37,942 nt of DNA from Candidatus Omnitrophota bacterium (GTDB lineage: Bacteria; Omnitrophota; Gorgyraeia; B26-G9). Below, in pieces: positions 13,862 through 20,819 of the stretch; positions within the stretch are counted from its first letter, which is position 1; the number at the start of each line of letters is the position of its first letter. The notes beneath the pieces are model-generated. The model made no database searches, was not told the DNA's origin, and worked only from the letters and a program-made list of their open reading frames with translations. Position numbers and translations under genes: made by a program. The DNA lies in contig JAHJAO010000071.1 of assembly GCA_018813905.1 (NCBI GenBank), positions 1-37,942 on the forward strand, written 5' to 3'.

Positions 13862-14068
13862 ATGCACTGGCAATATAAACACATAATTTACAGCGGAATT
13901 TTAGCGCTATCTTTTTTAACGATAACATTCATTCTGGGCATAACCGGGCTTAATTTTAAGGTGCATAAAATCTGCGGTATTCTGACGTTTGCTCTTGCCC
14001 TGACCCATTTAACGCTTGTGGCAAGAAAAAGCTTTAAATTCAACCGGCAGAAAAGAAATGGGGAGTAG
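13862..14068 (+). CDS. Small two-helix membrane protein, possibly haem-binding
   Basis: 68 residues with two hydrophobic helices (about 10-29 and 38-53) and a basic C-terminus. His residues at the start of helix 2 (V-H-K) and near its end (T-H-L) are 14 positions apart, the kind of spacing seen in b-type haem helices and in DUF4405-like proteins. This is a resemblance, not an assignment. There is no convincing Shine-Dalgarno sequence. Its stop codon abuts the next start codon (14069), so the two are cotranscribed and probably work together at the membrane. Confidence 0.6.
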   Translation: MHWQYKHIIYSGILALSFLTITFILGITGLNFKVHKICGILTFALALTHLTLVARKSFKFNRQKRNGE

Positions 14069-14407
14069 ATGAAAAAAACAATTAGTATTTTGCTCGCTTT
14101 GAGTTTTATATTTATAACTCAAACCTCTTTTGCCAACCCGCCTAAAGATATGGAGATAACGGTAAGCGCAGATAACATAGACGTAGCTGTTATCCATCCT
14201 ACGCGCGATCCGGACCGGCATTATATAAACAAAATCGAAATCTTCGTGAGTGATAATCTGGTTATTACCCAGAAGTTTGCGTTCCAAAAGAAAAACCGCC
14301 AGTATTTGAGCCGTAAGCTGCCAGCTTTAACGGCTGGGGATGTGGTTAAAGTCGTGGCTTATTGCAATTTGTCCGGGCAAATGGAACGGACTGTACCCGT
14401 TCAATAA
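14069..14407 (+). CDS. Exported desulfoferrodoxin-fold (superoxide-reductase-like) protein
   Basis: 112 residues with a signal peptide (M-K-K-T, hydrophobic run, S-F-A-N, cleavage near 23). The mature part resembles the superoxide reductase/neelaredoxin barrel: V-I-H-P-T-R-D-P-D-R-H-Y-I-N-K-I-E-I-F and V-V-A-Y-C-N-L-S-G. In true superoxide reductases the iron is held by four His and one Cys. Here the H-P and R-H-Y His and the Cys are kept, but the C-N-x-H-G His is Ser and the N-terminal His is missing. It may bind another metal or ligand, or none. It is translationally coupled to the membrane protein ahead of it. The fold call is moderate; the function is unknown. Confidence 0.65.
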   Translation: MKKTISILLALSFIFITQTSFANPPKDMEITVSADNIDVAVIHPTRDPDRHYINKIEIFVSDNLVITQKFAFQKKNRQYLSRKLPALTAGDVVKVVAYCNLSGQMERTVPVQ

Positions 14408-14435
14408 AAGGAATAATAAGCAGACAAAAGACATT

Positions 14436-14466
14436 ATATTAAAAAATAAGACGTTATTTTTAATAT
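14436..14466. repeat. AT-rich inverted repeat
   Basis: Arms of about 13 bp (ATATTAAAAAATAA with TTATTTTTAATAT, one extra A) around GACG. It may end transcription of the preceding pair or act as an operator for the next gene; no T-run outside the stem supports the terminator reading. Confidence 0.5.
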
Positions 14467-14495
14467 TTATCTATAAACCATAAAAGTGATCTAAA

Positions 14496-14786
14496 ATGAA
14501 AACAAAAGAAGATGAAATTATGGATTTTTTGCATGAGAAGATTTTTGACGCCATATTAGTTTCTTCTACCGCTTCCCCAAAAGTAAAAGAGGCTACCCAG
14601 CGCACGATTAGCTACCTGCAGCAGCGGGATGCAAAAGGCATGATCGAATACTTCTGGCATTGCGTGAAGGGCAGCGACCGCAGCATCGAATTTGCCGGGC
14701 AGCTGAAGCAGGAAGGCTTTGCCCGGTTTGAAGATGTTATGGAAGAATTCCGGCGGCGTTTCAACGAAAAATGGCTGAATTCCTAA
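14496..14786 (+). CDS. Conserved-looking small protein of unknown function
   Basis: 96 residues, all soluble and mostly helical by composition, with no signal peptide. Visible blocks are M-D-F-L-H-E-K-I-F-D, T-I-S-Y-L-Q-Q-R-D-A-K-G-M-I-E-Y-F-W and F-A-R-F-E-D-V-M-E-E-F-R-R-R-F-N. I recall similar small proteins in other uncultivated and deltaproteobacterial genomes but know no function. An alternative start is the Met at 14520, where that conserved block begins; neither start has a good Shine-Dalgarno sequence. Its stop overlaps the stop of the convergent cstA gene by three bases. Confidence 0.65.
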   Translation: MKTKEDEIMDFLHEKIFDAILVSSTASPKVKEATQRTISYLQQRDAKGMIEYFWHCVKGSDRSIEFAGQLKQEGFARFEDVMEEFRRRFNEKWLNS

Positions 14787-16483
14787 CGCTTTCTTTTAAA
14801 TAATATTTTCAAGACAAAAGCGCTTTCAATAACCATCCAGATTTCCAGCCCAAAAACTGATATGCTAATACAAAAAAGCAGCCAGTCTTTTTGCGCATAA
14901 AAAGTTTTAAGATTAAGCAGCATCGCCCATCCCGTTACAAACAGCATAATAAACATTGGTATGGCGGTATAAAAGGGAGTAACTCTTTTTTTTATAAGAT
15001 AGATACTTATAACCAATAAGGCCAGGGCCGCTAAAAGTTGATTCACAGTGCCGAAAAGGGGCCAAAGACTAAGCGCACCGTTTCCGTTCCCATTGGAAAA
15101 GGCGAGGATGAACGCGGAAAGCACAGCGACGATGGTGGCCGGGTGTTTTTTTGTTAACAGTTTAATCTTCCAGGCGCAAGCCAGCTCGCTTATTACATAA
15201 CGCTGAATCCGGGTGGAAGTATCTAAAGTAGTTGCGGCAAAAGAAACCAGAAACACACCCATTAAAGCAATCGTGACGCGTTGCGGGATGCCTAAGGGGT
15301 TAATCACATTTGCCGCTCCGGTAATGAAAGAACCAAGTTTTGCCTGAAGGCCGCTGGCTTGCGTCCAACTGGAGTAATTATACGCAAACGCCGCCGCACC
15401 GGTTAATGTTTGCCCGTTTTTTGTGGTAAGGCCAAGACCGAGCCCGGCGCAGACCGCGACAATGACCAAACAGGCTAAAGCCCCCTCCAGAAGCATACTG
15501 CCATAACCGATGCAGAGGGCGTTACTTTCCGTATCGCATTGTTTGGAAGAAGTTCCGGAAGATACCAGACAATGGAATCCGGAAATCGCGCCACAAGCGA
15601 TAATGATAAAAATGAATGGAAACATTGGCGGCGCGCCCAGAGGCGATAGGTTTATCGCCGGAGCAATAATTTTTGGCCTGGTCACAAATATTCCTAAAGT
15701 TAAAAGCAGCATGGCAATTAAAAGCTGAAATGAATTAATAAAATCCCGCGGTTGCAGTAGCTTTTGAACAGGCAATGTTGAGGCGATATAGACGTAAACT
15801 AAAAGAGCGATAATCCACAAAGCAAGCGGATTTAAACCAAAAAAGGAAATCAGTTTTATTGGCAAATAAGCACCCAGCACAATGGTAATATACATAACAG
15901 CCGTTGCGGCGATTCCTACCCACAGGGGATTTTTGCCCTTTTTATATATGAGATGGCCGGTACATAGGGCAATAGGTATCTGCAGCCAAACAGGCAGGAC
16001 CGATTCCGGATACATGGTAAATAGAATTGCGATAATCAGGGCGAAGACCGCGATAACAATCCAAATCCCAAAAAAAATTATAATCAAAAACAGGGTTCTT
16101 ACCCGATGATTAATAAGTGTTGCGGTAATATCGCCAAGCGAGCGGCCTTGGGCCCGCAACGATAGAATTAACGCTCCGAAGTCATGTACCGCGCCCATAA
16201 GGATTGAACCCAAAAAGACCCAGGCGAGAGCGGGAACCCAGCCCCAGATAACACCGATTGCCGGGCCGACAATCGGGCCTAATCCGGCAATGGAAGTAAA
16301 ATGATGGCCGAATAACACGCTTTTTTTAGTAGGCACAAAATCAATATTATCTTGCAGCGCGTAGCTCGGGCAGACAGCATTAACGTCCACGCGGAATATT
16401 CTCCGGGCGAGGAATTTGCCGTAAGTGTGATATGCAGCCAGAAATCCGGAAAACGCAAGTATTATAAGCGCCAAAGAATTCAT
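14783..16483 (-). CDS. cstA: CstA-family peptide/pyruvate transporter (carbon starvation protein)
   Basis: 566 residues, about 14-16 hydrophobic segments. CstA family landmarks: H-T-Y-G-K-F-L-A-R-R near the N-terminus, F-G-H-H-F-T-S-I-A-G-L-G-P-I-V-G-P-A-I-G, V-H-D-F-G-A-L-I, S-G-F-H-C-L-V-S-S-G-T-S-S-K-Q and F-A-A-T-T-L-D-T-S-T-R-I-Q-R. The length fits the shorter CstA class (E. coli CstA is about 700). Family members import peptides or pyruvate across the inner membrane, typically when carbon is limiting. Which substrate applies here cannot be told. Transcribed leftward, opposite to its neighbours, from a promoter covered by a palindrome. Confidence 0.93.
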   Translation of the reverse strand: MNSLALIILAFSGFLAAYHTYGKFLARRIFRVDVNAVCPSYALQDNIDFVPTKKSVLFGHHFTSIAGLGPIVGPAIGVIWGWVPALAWVFLGSILMGAVHDFGALILSLRAQGRSLGDITATLINHRVRTLFLIIIFFGIWIVIAVFALIIAILFTMYPESVLPVWLQIPIALCTGHLIYKKGKNPLWVGIAATAVMYITIVLGAYLPIKLISFFGLNPLALWIIALLVYVYIASTLPVQKLLQPRDFINSFQLLIAMLLLTLGIFVTRPKIIAPAINLSPLGAPPMFPFIFIIIACGAISGFHCLVSSGTSSKQCDTESNALCIGYGSMLLEGALACLVIVAVCAGLGLGLTTKNGQTLTGAAAFAYNYSSWTQASGLQAKLGSFITGAANVINPLGIPQRVTIALMGVFLVSFAATTLDTSTRIQRYVISELACAWKIKLLTKKHPATIVAVLSAFILAFSNGNGNGALSLWPLFGTVNQLLAALALLVISIYLIKKRVTPFYTAIPMFIMLFVTGWAMLLNLKTFYAQKDWLLFCISISVFGLEIWMVIESAFVLKILFKRKR

Positions 16484-16484
16484 A

Positions 16485-16523
16485 GCTATTATTTATAATA
16501 GCATACAAAAATTTTATTGTATA
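16485..16523 (-). promoter_or_regulatory. cstA promoter overlapped by a palindrome
   Basis: On the minus strand: TATACA (16518-16523), 17-bp spacer, TATTAT (16495-16500) with TGC extension. The perfect inverted repeat GCTATTAT/ATAATAGC (16485-16502, 2-nt centre) covers the -10 and the predicted start at about 16488, five bases before the ATG. A repressor here would block initiation directly. No Shine-Dalgarno sequence is present. Confidence 0.5.
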
Positions 16524-16602
16524 TATCAGCTAATAAAATTGTACTTTATTTTATTACAGGCAGCGTATAAAATAAGAAAAGCAAAAACGTTAATTTTAAT
16601 TC

Positions 16603-16620
16603 GTCCCGCCAGGGTGGGAC
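16603..16620. repeat. Small GC-rich hairpin before the EamA gene
   Basis: GTCCCGCC (16603-16610) pairs with GTGGGAC (16614-16620). It stands out in an AT-rich gap, 22 bases before the start codon and just upstream of the ribosome binding site AAAGGAGG. The core resembles the TCCCGCC core of the palindromes at 270 and 5316. It may affect translation initiation or be a repeat remnant. Confidence 0.5.
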
Positions 16621-16642
16621 TCATTAAAGGAGGAAATTTAGA

Positions 16643-17065
16643 ATGAACGCATTTTTATGGGCAATTTTGGCGGCTTGTATTTGGGGCGTTGTTCCGTTAC
16701 TGGAAAAAGTCGGTTTAAATAAAATCGATGTGATAACCGGGCTATTTTACCGGTGTTTTGGCGTAGTCATCGGGCTTTTATTTCTTGGGGTATTTATTCT
16801 TTCACCTCAGCAGATAAAATCAGTGGATGTAAAATCAGCCGCGTTACTCGTATTAGCCGGATTTTTGGCAAGTTTTGTGGCACAGATCGCTTTCTATCAC
16901 GGATTGAAATTAGGAGAGATATCGCGTGTTGTTCCTGTCTCCGGAATTTATCCTGTATTTGCTTTTATTTTTGGTATTTTAATTTTAGGAGAGGGCATAA
17001 GTTTACTTAAGTGCTTGGGCATAATTTTGGCTGTTTTGGGAGTATGGCTGTTAAAAATCGGTTAA
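16643..17065 (+). CDS. Half-size EamA/DMT-superfamily transporter
   Basis: 140 residues with four to five hydrophobic helices, corresponding to one EamA domain; most family members have two in tandem (about 300 residues). Recognisable features are W-A-I-L-A-A-C-I-W-G-V-V-P-L-L-E-K near the start and G-E-I-S-R-V-V-P-V-S-G-I-Y-P-V-F-A, then I-L-G-E at the fourth helix, then a final helix ending L-G-V-W-L-L-K. Such half-size proteins act as dimers. The substrate is unknown. Strong Shine-Dalgarno sequence AAAGGAGG (16627-16634). No neighbour suggests the cargo. Confidence 0.85.
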   Translation: MNAFLWAILAACIWGVVPLLEKVGLNKIDVITGLFYRCFGVVIGLLFLGVFILSPQQIKSVDVKSAALLVLAGFLASFVAQIAFYHGLKLGEISRVVPVSGIYPVFAFIFGILILGEGISLLKCLGIILAVLGVWLLKIG

Positions 17066-17122
17066 TTTAAACAAACGAATTCGGAATTTAAAAAAAATAA
17101 AATAAAATTAAGTAAAATTAAC

Positions 17123-17150
17123 TTGACACGTGAAATTTTTTGTATTATAT
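17123..17150 (+). promoter_or_regulatory. Promoter of the zinc-ribbon gene
   Basis: TTGACA (17123-17128) followed at 14-16 bp by the -10 candidates TATTAT (17143-17148) or TTATAT (17145-17150). The leader is about 50 nt and ends with GGAGG (17200-17204) 5 nt before the ATG. The surrounding sequence is very AT-rich. Confidence 0.6.
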
Positions 17151-17209
17151 GTTAATTAAAAAGTAAAAAAGTAATATAGATTAACATAAATTTTTTGTTG
17201 GAGGTTTGT

Positions 17210-17512
17210 ATGCTTATAAATCAAAAAATTAAGTGTCCGGTATGCGGGGAATATTTTGAATTTGAATACGACCTGAAAATCGGTGATGTTACCTACTGCG
17301 TGAATTGCGATGAAGAACTAAAAGTCGTAAGGGTTACCCCGCCAAAAGTAAAGCAGGTTAAAGTAGAAGAGGAAGAGTTTAAAAAACGCTACAGCGAAAA
17401 AGAAAGCTTCGATAAAGAATTCGATGAGGAAAACGAAGAGCACAATGATGCCGGAGATTATGATCTGGAGAATGCCGGTATTGAAGAAGACGCTTATCGC
17501 GACGATTTATAA
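17210..17512 (+). CDS. LysW-like zinc ribbon protein with a long acidic tail
   Basis: 100 residues from the ATG at 17210; a TTG start five codons upstream is rejected because the ribosome binding site lies between them. Residues 9-40 form a zinc ribbon, C-P-V-C-G then C-V-N-C-D, with the LysW-like run E-Y-F-E-F-E-Y-D-L-K-I-G-D. LysW carries lysine/arginine precursors on a C-terminal Glu in an E-D-W-G-E tail. That tail is absent: the protein continues as a Glu/Asp-rich, disordered-looking segment of about 55 residues ending D-D-L. No lysine or arginine biosynthesis genes are nearby. I would call it a zinc-ribbon protein of unknown role. Confidence 0.8.
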   Translation: MLINQKIKCPVCGEYFEFEYDLKIGDVTYCVNCDEELKVVRVTPPKVKQVKVEEEEFKKRYSEKESFDKEFDEENEEHNDAGDYDLENAGIEEDAYRDDL

Positions 17513-17580
17513 AATAACTTTTTTTAAGCTTCAGAAATGCCTATTTGGATAAACCGTATAGTTTGCCTGCACAGTTTTAT

Positions 17581-17609
17581 TTTTACGCAGATTCGATTTG
17601 TGCTATAAT
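17581..17609 (+). promoter_or_regulatory. Extended -10 promoter of the PilZ pair
   Basis: TATAAT (17604-17609) preceded by TGC, with a weak TTTTAC (17581-17586) at 17 bp. Predicted start about 17616, giving a 46-nt leader with AAAGGGGA before the ATG at 17662. Confidence 0.65.
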
Positions 17610-17661
17610 AAAGATATAAATTCTCGCTGTGGTATACTCCGACATAAACCAAAGGGGAATT

Positions 17662-18015
17662 ATGGAAGAAAAAAGAAAATTTATCCGTTTGGACGTTGGT
17701 GTAAATGTGAAATGGAAGAAACTGCATGATGAAATTTTTGAGGACACCTCTATCAATAAAGATATTTCGGAAGGGGGTATCTGTCTAATTATAGAGGAGA
17801 GGTTGCGGATCGGAGACAGATTGCAACTTGAAATCGGCCTGCCGGACAAAAAAAGCATAACCGCCGTGGGAAGAGTTGCTTGGGTGAGTGAATATGGCGT
17901 AGTCTATGATAACCATAAACGCAACTATGATACCGGCGTGGAGTTTATGGAGATAGAAGATGTGGACCGGCAAGAAATAAGCAAGTTTGTGTTTGGAGGA
18001 GTGAATAACAATTAA
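17662..18015 (+). CDS. PilZ-domain protein (c-di-GMP receptor)
   Basis: 117 residues from the ATG at 17662 (AAAGGGGA at 17651-17658); an ORF start 11 codons upstream lacks a ribosome binding site. Both PilZ c-di-GMP-binding motifs are present: R-K-F-I-R-L (the RxxxR switch, residues about 5-9) and D-I-S-E-G-G (D/NxSxxG, about residues 34-39). The rest is the six-stranded PilZ barrel with G-R-V-A-W-V and T-G-V-E-F. No output domain is attached, so it probably acts through protein partners. First gene of a pair with another PilZ protein 36 bp downstream. Confidence 0.92.
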   Translation: MEEKRKFIRLDVGVNVKWKKLHDEIFEDTSINKDISEGGICLIIEERLRIGDRLQLEIGLPDKKSITAVGRVAWVSEYGVVYDNHKRNYDTGVEFMEIEDVDRQEISKFVFGGVNNN

Positions 18016-18051
18016 CGCCGCAGCCTTGATTTATTAAAAAGGAGAGAAGTA

Positions 18052-18501
18052 ATGGCTGAAGATAAACATTTGGGCAGGAGAAAACACTATCGTTTAAAAA
18101 TTACCTACCTTGTTTGTTACCGTGCCAAAAATTCGTCCGGCTCATGGGGCTATTATGATTATACGCTGACACGTGATATCGGTGTCGGAGGCATGTTTAT
18201 TATTACCGACCGCAAATTTTCCCCAGGCACGGAAATGGAAATTATAATTCGTTTACCTCTCTACCCGGATAAAAAAATTGAAGCCAAAGGAGAAGTGGTA
18301 AGCTTTGAAAACATTCAGGAAAGAAAGATGATCTATAAAACCCGGGTGAAATTTACTAATTTTGATGAATTACTTTTCTGGGGTCTTGGGGAATTTATCC
18401 GCACCGAGATGGAAAAGGACGTCGGCGGCATGAAAGCATATGAACGTTTGGACCGCAGAAAAAAGGGACGGGATAAAACGCAAACGGAGGAACTCTTTTA
18501 A
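18052..18501 (+). CDS. Second PilZ-domain protein, variant second motif
   Basis: 149 residues, with AAAAAGGAGAG upstream. The N-terminal basic motif R-R-K-H-Y-R fits the PilZ RxxxR motif, but the second motif reads D-I-G-V-G-G where the canonical pattern needs Ser in place of the first Gly. The barrel continues with E-A-K-G-E-V-V and T-R-V-K-F. The last 30 residues are a charged extension (R-L-D-R-R-K-K-G-R). Binding of c-di-GMP may be altered. It is probably cotranscribed with the preceding PilZ gene, and its stop codon overlaps that of the convergent gene. Confidence 0.88.
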   Translation: MAEDKHLGRRKHYRLKITYLVCYRAKNSSGSWGYYDYTLTRDIGVGGMFIITDRKFSPGTEMEIIIRLPLYPDKKIEAKGEVVSFENIQERKMIYKTRVKFTNFDELLFWGLGEFIRTEMEKDVGGMKAYERLDRRKKGRDKTQTEELF

Positions 18502-19601
18502 GGATTATTCTTACCAAGTTGTTTTATAAAATTGTTGTGTTCTTCTTCTTTTTTACTAAGTTGTTTTCCTGTCTCGTCCGCTTTTTGTTTAATTATTTCC
18601 AAATCTTCTTTTGCCCGGTCTTCAAACCGGGTGGCTTCTTCTAATAATTTTTGGGCTTCGGCGAGTTTATCCTTTTCCGCTTGCGTTTGTTCCGGTGGCG
18701 TTTTTTCAGGCAGGGTGTTTATTTTTTCTTCTTGTTTTTTTACATTATCTTCCGCGACCTGTTTTGCTTTTTGGAAAACTTTTTGCTGGTTATGTTTTCG
18801 GGCGATGGTATTAGAAAGATTTGAGTATTCGGACTTTATCTGTGTAATTTCCGTTCGGAGATTCGTATAGACTTTGAGCTCTTCCGGAGTAACGTCCATT
18901 CCCGGGCCGACATCCGGGACATTAAAGGATAACTTTTCCCCTTCTGCCGCGAGAAATGCCTGCTCCGATAAAAACGCTGCTTCGTCAGCGGAATTGGATA
19001 AAGCGGCCTGTTTGGATAGATAGGCCGCGTGGCGCAAGCTCTCTAAGGCATTGTTACTTGCGCTCAGAGGTGTATTCGGCAGGCCTTTTAGAGCTAGAGG
19101 TTGTGATGTATCGGATATGGTTTTAAGAGAGAGAGTGCCTGAGCCCGGAAGATTTTTTAAACTAGACATAAGTTTTTGGTGTTGTTCTTCTTTGCGCCGC
19201 GCTTCTTCGCGTGCGGCTACTTCCTGTTCTGCGCGCAGGCGGGCTTGTTCGGCTTCCAAGCGTCTTTGCTGTTCCGGATCCGGCCCGGTACCGAATATTG
19301 TATCAGCAAAATACTGGCCGATACTCTGAAATATGGTTTGCAAAACAGGCATGCAGGCGTCAAATACCGGGTCCCCGCTGCCGCCGCCGGAATAGCCGTA
19401 GCCGGTACCGGTGCCGCTGGATTGATGACTGCTAAGGTGTTGCTGAGAGAGACTGTTTAAATATCCGGGCTGCCGGGGGTCACAGTCAATAACAAGCCCG
19501 CACTCCGGGCATCTCCAGCTGATAGACCCGGCAAAGACATATCCGGATAGAGAGAGAATTGATAACAGAACAACGGTAGTAATTATTGTGAATGTTCTCA
19601 T
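18498..19601 (-). CDS. Secreted coiled-coil protein of unknown function
   Basis: 367 residues. Signal peptide at 1-24 (hydrophobic run ending V-F-A-G), then W-R-C-P-E-C-G-L-V-I-D-C, a possible partial zinc ribbon, then a Ser/Gly-rich stretch (S-G-T-G-T-G-Y-G-Y). Residues about 110-145 and 245-360 are long Glu/Lys/Gln-rich coiled coils. I recognise no family. It is the last gene of a leftward three-gene operon with a TPR lipoprotein (18 bp upstream) and a FecR-domain protein, so an envelope structural or scaffold role is plausible. The start has only a weak ribosome binding site. Confidence 0.8.
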   Translation of the reverse strand: MRTFTIITTVVLLSILSLSGYVFAGSISWRCPECGLVIDCDPRQPGYLNSLSQQHLSSHQSSGTGTGYGYSGGGSGDPVFDACMPVLQTIFQSIGQYFADTIFGTGPDPEQQRRLEAEQARLRAEQEVAAREEARRKEEQHQKLMSSLKNLPGSGTLSLKTISDTSQPLALKGLPNTPLSASNNALESLRHAAYLSKQAALSNSADEAAFLSEQAFLAAEGEKLSFNVPDVGPGMDVTPEELKVYTNLRTEITQIKSEYSNLSNTIARKHNQQKVFQKAKQVAEDNVKKQEEKINTLPEKTPPEQTQAEKDKLAEAQKLLEEATRFEDRAKEDLEIIKQKADETGKQLSKKEEEHNNFIKQLGKNNP

Positions 19602-19619
19602 TTGTGCGGTCTTCAGCTT

Positions 19620-20798
19620 TTATTTTTGAGTCATCAATACTTCCCACTTATAAATATAATCTTGCGCGGCGCGGGCATCATGCGCGTCCGGTGCGAGTCG
19701 AAGATAGTTTTTCATATTTGAAATTGCTTTGGAATATTCTTTTTTTTCGGCGCGCAACATCGCTCCATTAAACCAAATTTCCGGATACCAGGGTGTAACT
19801 GCGACGGCGTTGTTATTGGCATCAAGCGCACCGTCGTAATTTTTATTTTCCGCAAGCGTCTGTGCCTGTACCAAAAAACGGCGTGCTTGCTCCGGCAGAT
19901 TCGGTTTTAGACTAAGCTTAGGATAAACACGGTACATATCATCAATAATCTCCGCATCTTCTTTTTCGTCGGCATAGGGGCTCCAGTTATAAGCCTTATC
20001 TAGCTGATTAAATGCCTCGAGCATATTGCCGCTATTTTCAGCACGCACTGCCGCGGCCCGGGCTTCATCCGTTATGGCCTTACGTTTGTCCGTGTCGTAA
20101 TAAAGCAGCGGATCGTTACCAAAGGCGTTTTGGTAGCGCGGATAAAGCTCAATCATTTTTTCCGCATCCTGACGCGCTTCGTCTTGCATGCCTTTTTTAT
20201 AATAGGCTTTACCGCGCCCGCTATAACACTGTGCTTTCCAGCCGGAGCCGAAAATGCGGTTCATATCCGCTGTGTCTGGATGATTGAGCGCGTTTGTATA
20301 TTCGGTAGTTGCTTGATCATACAGGCCTTTTTCATAGGAGACCTTTGCGTAGCGGTAATAATTAAGACTGCTTTTTTTATAATCAAGGGCGATCTTGAAA
20401 CTTTCCAGCGCCTTGTCCAGGTCTCCTTTTCCGGCATAGGCATTACCGTACCAATTATAGGTTACCGTATGCTGGGAAGCCGGCTCAAGCTTAAAACATA
20501 GGTCTAAATCTTGAAGCCCCTTATCATACATGCCTAACTCGATATAAGTAGACGCGCGCCAGGAAAGGGTATTCCAAACATTAGGCCATTTCGCTAATGA
20601 CTGATTGAATTTTTCCAGGGCTTCTTGTTTTTTCCCTTCGTTATAGAGCTTGATTCCTTCATTGGTGAGGGCCCAATCGATATTCGTAGAAACGGCATTA
20701 CCGGCTGTCCCGTATATCGAAGCGTCATAAGCCGCGCAGCCGCTGCTCAACATCAGAAGGCTGACAAGAACAGATATTTTTACTATATATTTACGCAT
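19620..20798 (-). CDS. TPR-repeat lipoprotein
   Basis: 392 residues. Lipobox L-S-S-G-C (Cys at about 21) after a short signal peptide, then several tetratricopeptide repeats, clearest at about 45-80 (N-E-G-I-K-L-Y-N-E-G-K-K-Q-E-A-L-E-K-F), 115-150, 150-185 and a C-terminal one at about 345-380. TPR arrays bind peptides or partner proteins; as a lipoprotein it should sit on a membrane facing the periplasm. A good Shine-Dalgarno sequence (AAAAAGGAG) precedes the start. Second gene of the FecR-TPR-coiled-coil operon. Confidence 0.9.
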   Translation of the reverse strand: MRKYIVKISVLVSLLMLSSGCAAYDASIYGTAGNAVSTNIDWALTNEGIKLYNEGKKQEALEKFNQSLAKWPNVWNTLSWRASTYIELGMYDKGLQDLDLCFKLEPASQHTVTYNWYGNAYAGKGDLDKALESFKIALDYKKSSLNYYRYAKVSYEKGLYDQATTEYTNALNHPDTADMNRIFGSGWKAQCYSGRGKAYYKKGMQDEARQDAEKMIELYPRYQNAFGNDPLLYYDTDKRKAITDEARAAAVRAENSGNMLEAFNQLDKAYNWSPYADEKEDAEIIDDMYRVYPKLSLKPNLPEQARRFLVQAQTLAENKNYDGALDANNNAVAVTPWYPEIWFNGAMLRAEKKEYSKAISNMKNYLRLAPDAHDARAAQDYIYKWEVLMTQK

Positions 20799-20819
20799 GA
20801 TTTGAACTCCTTTTTAATT

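Noticed and set aside
17210-17512. Naming the zinc-ribbon gene lysW
   Set aside because: The essential C-terminal E-D-W-G-E is missing and there are no lysine/arginine biosynthesis neighbours.
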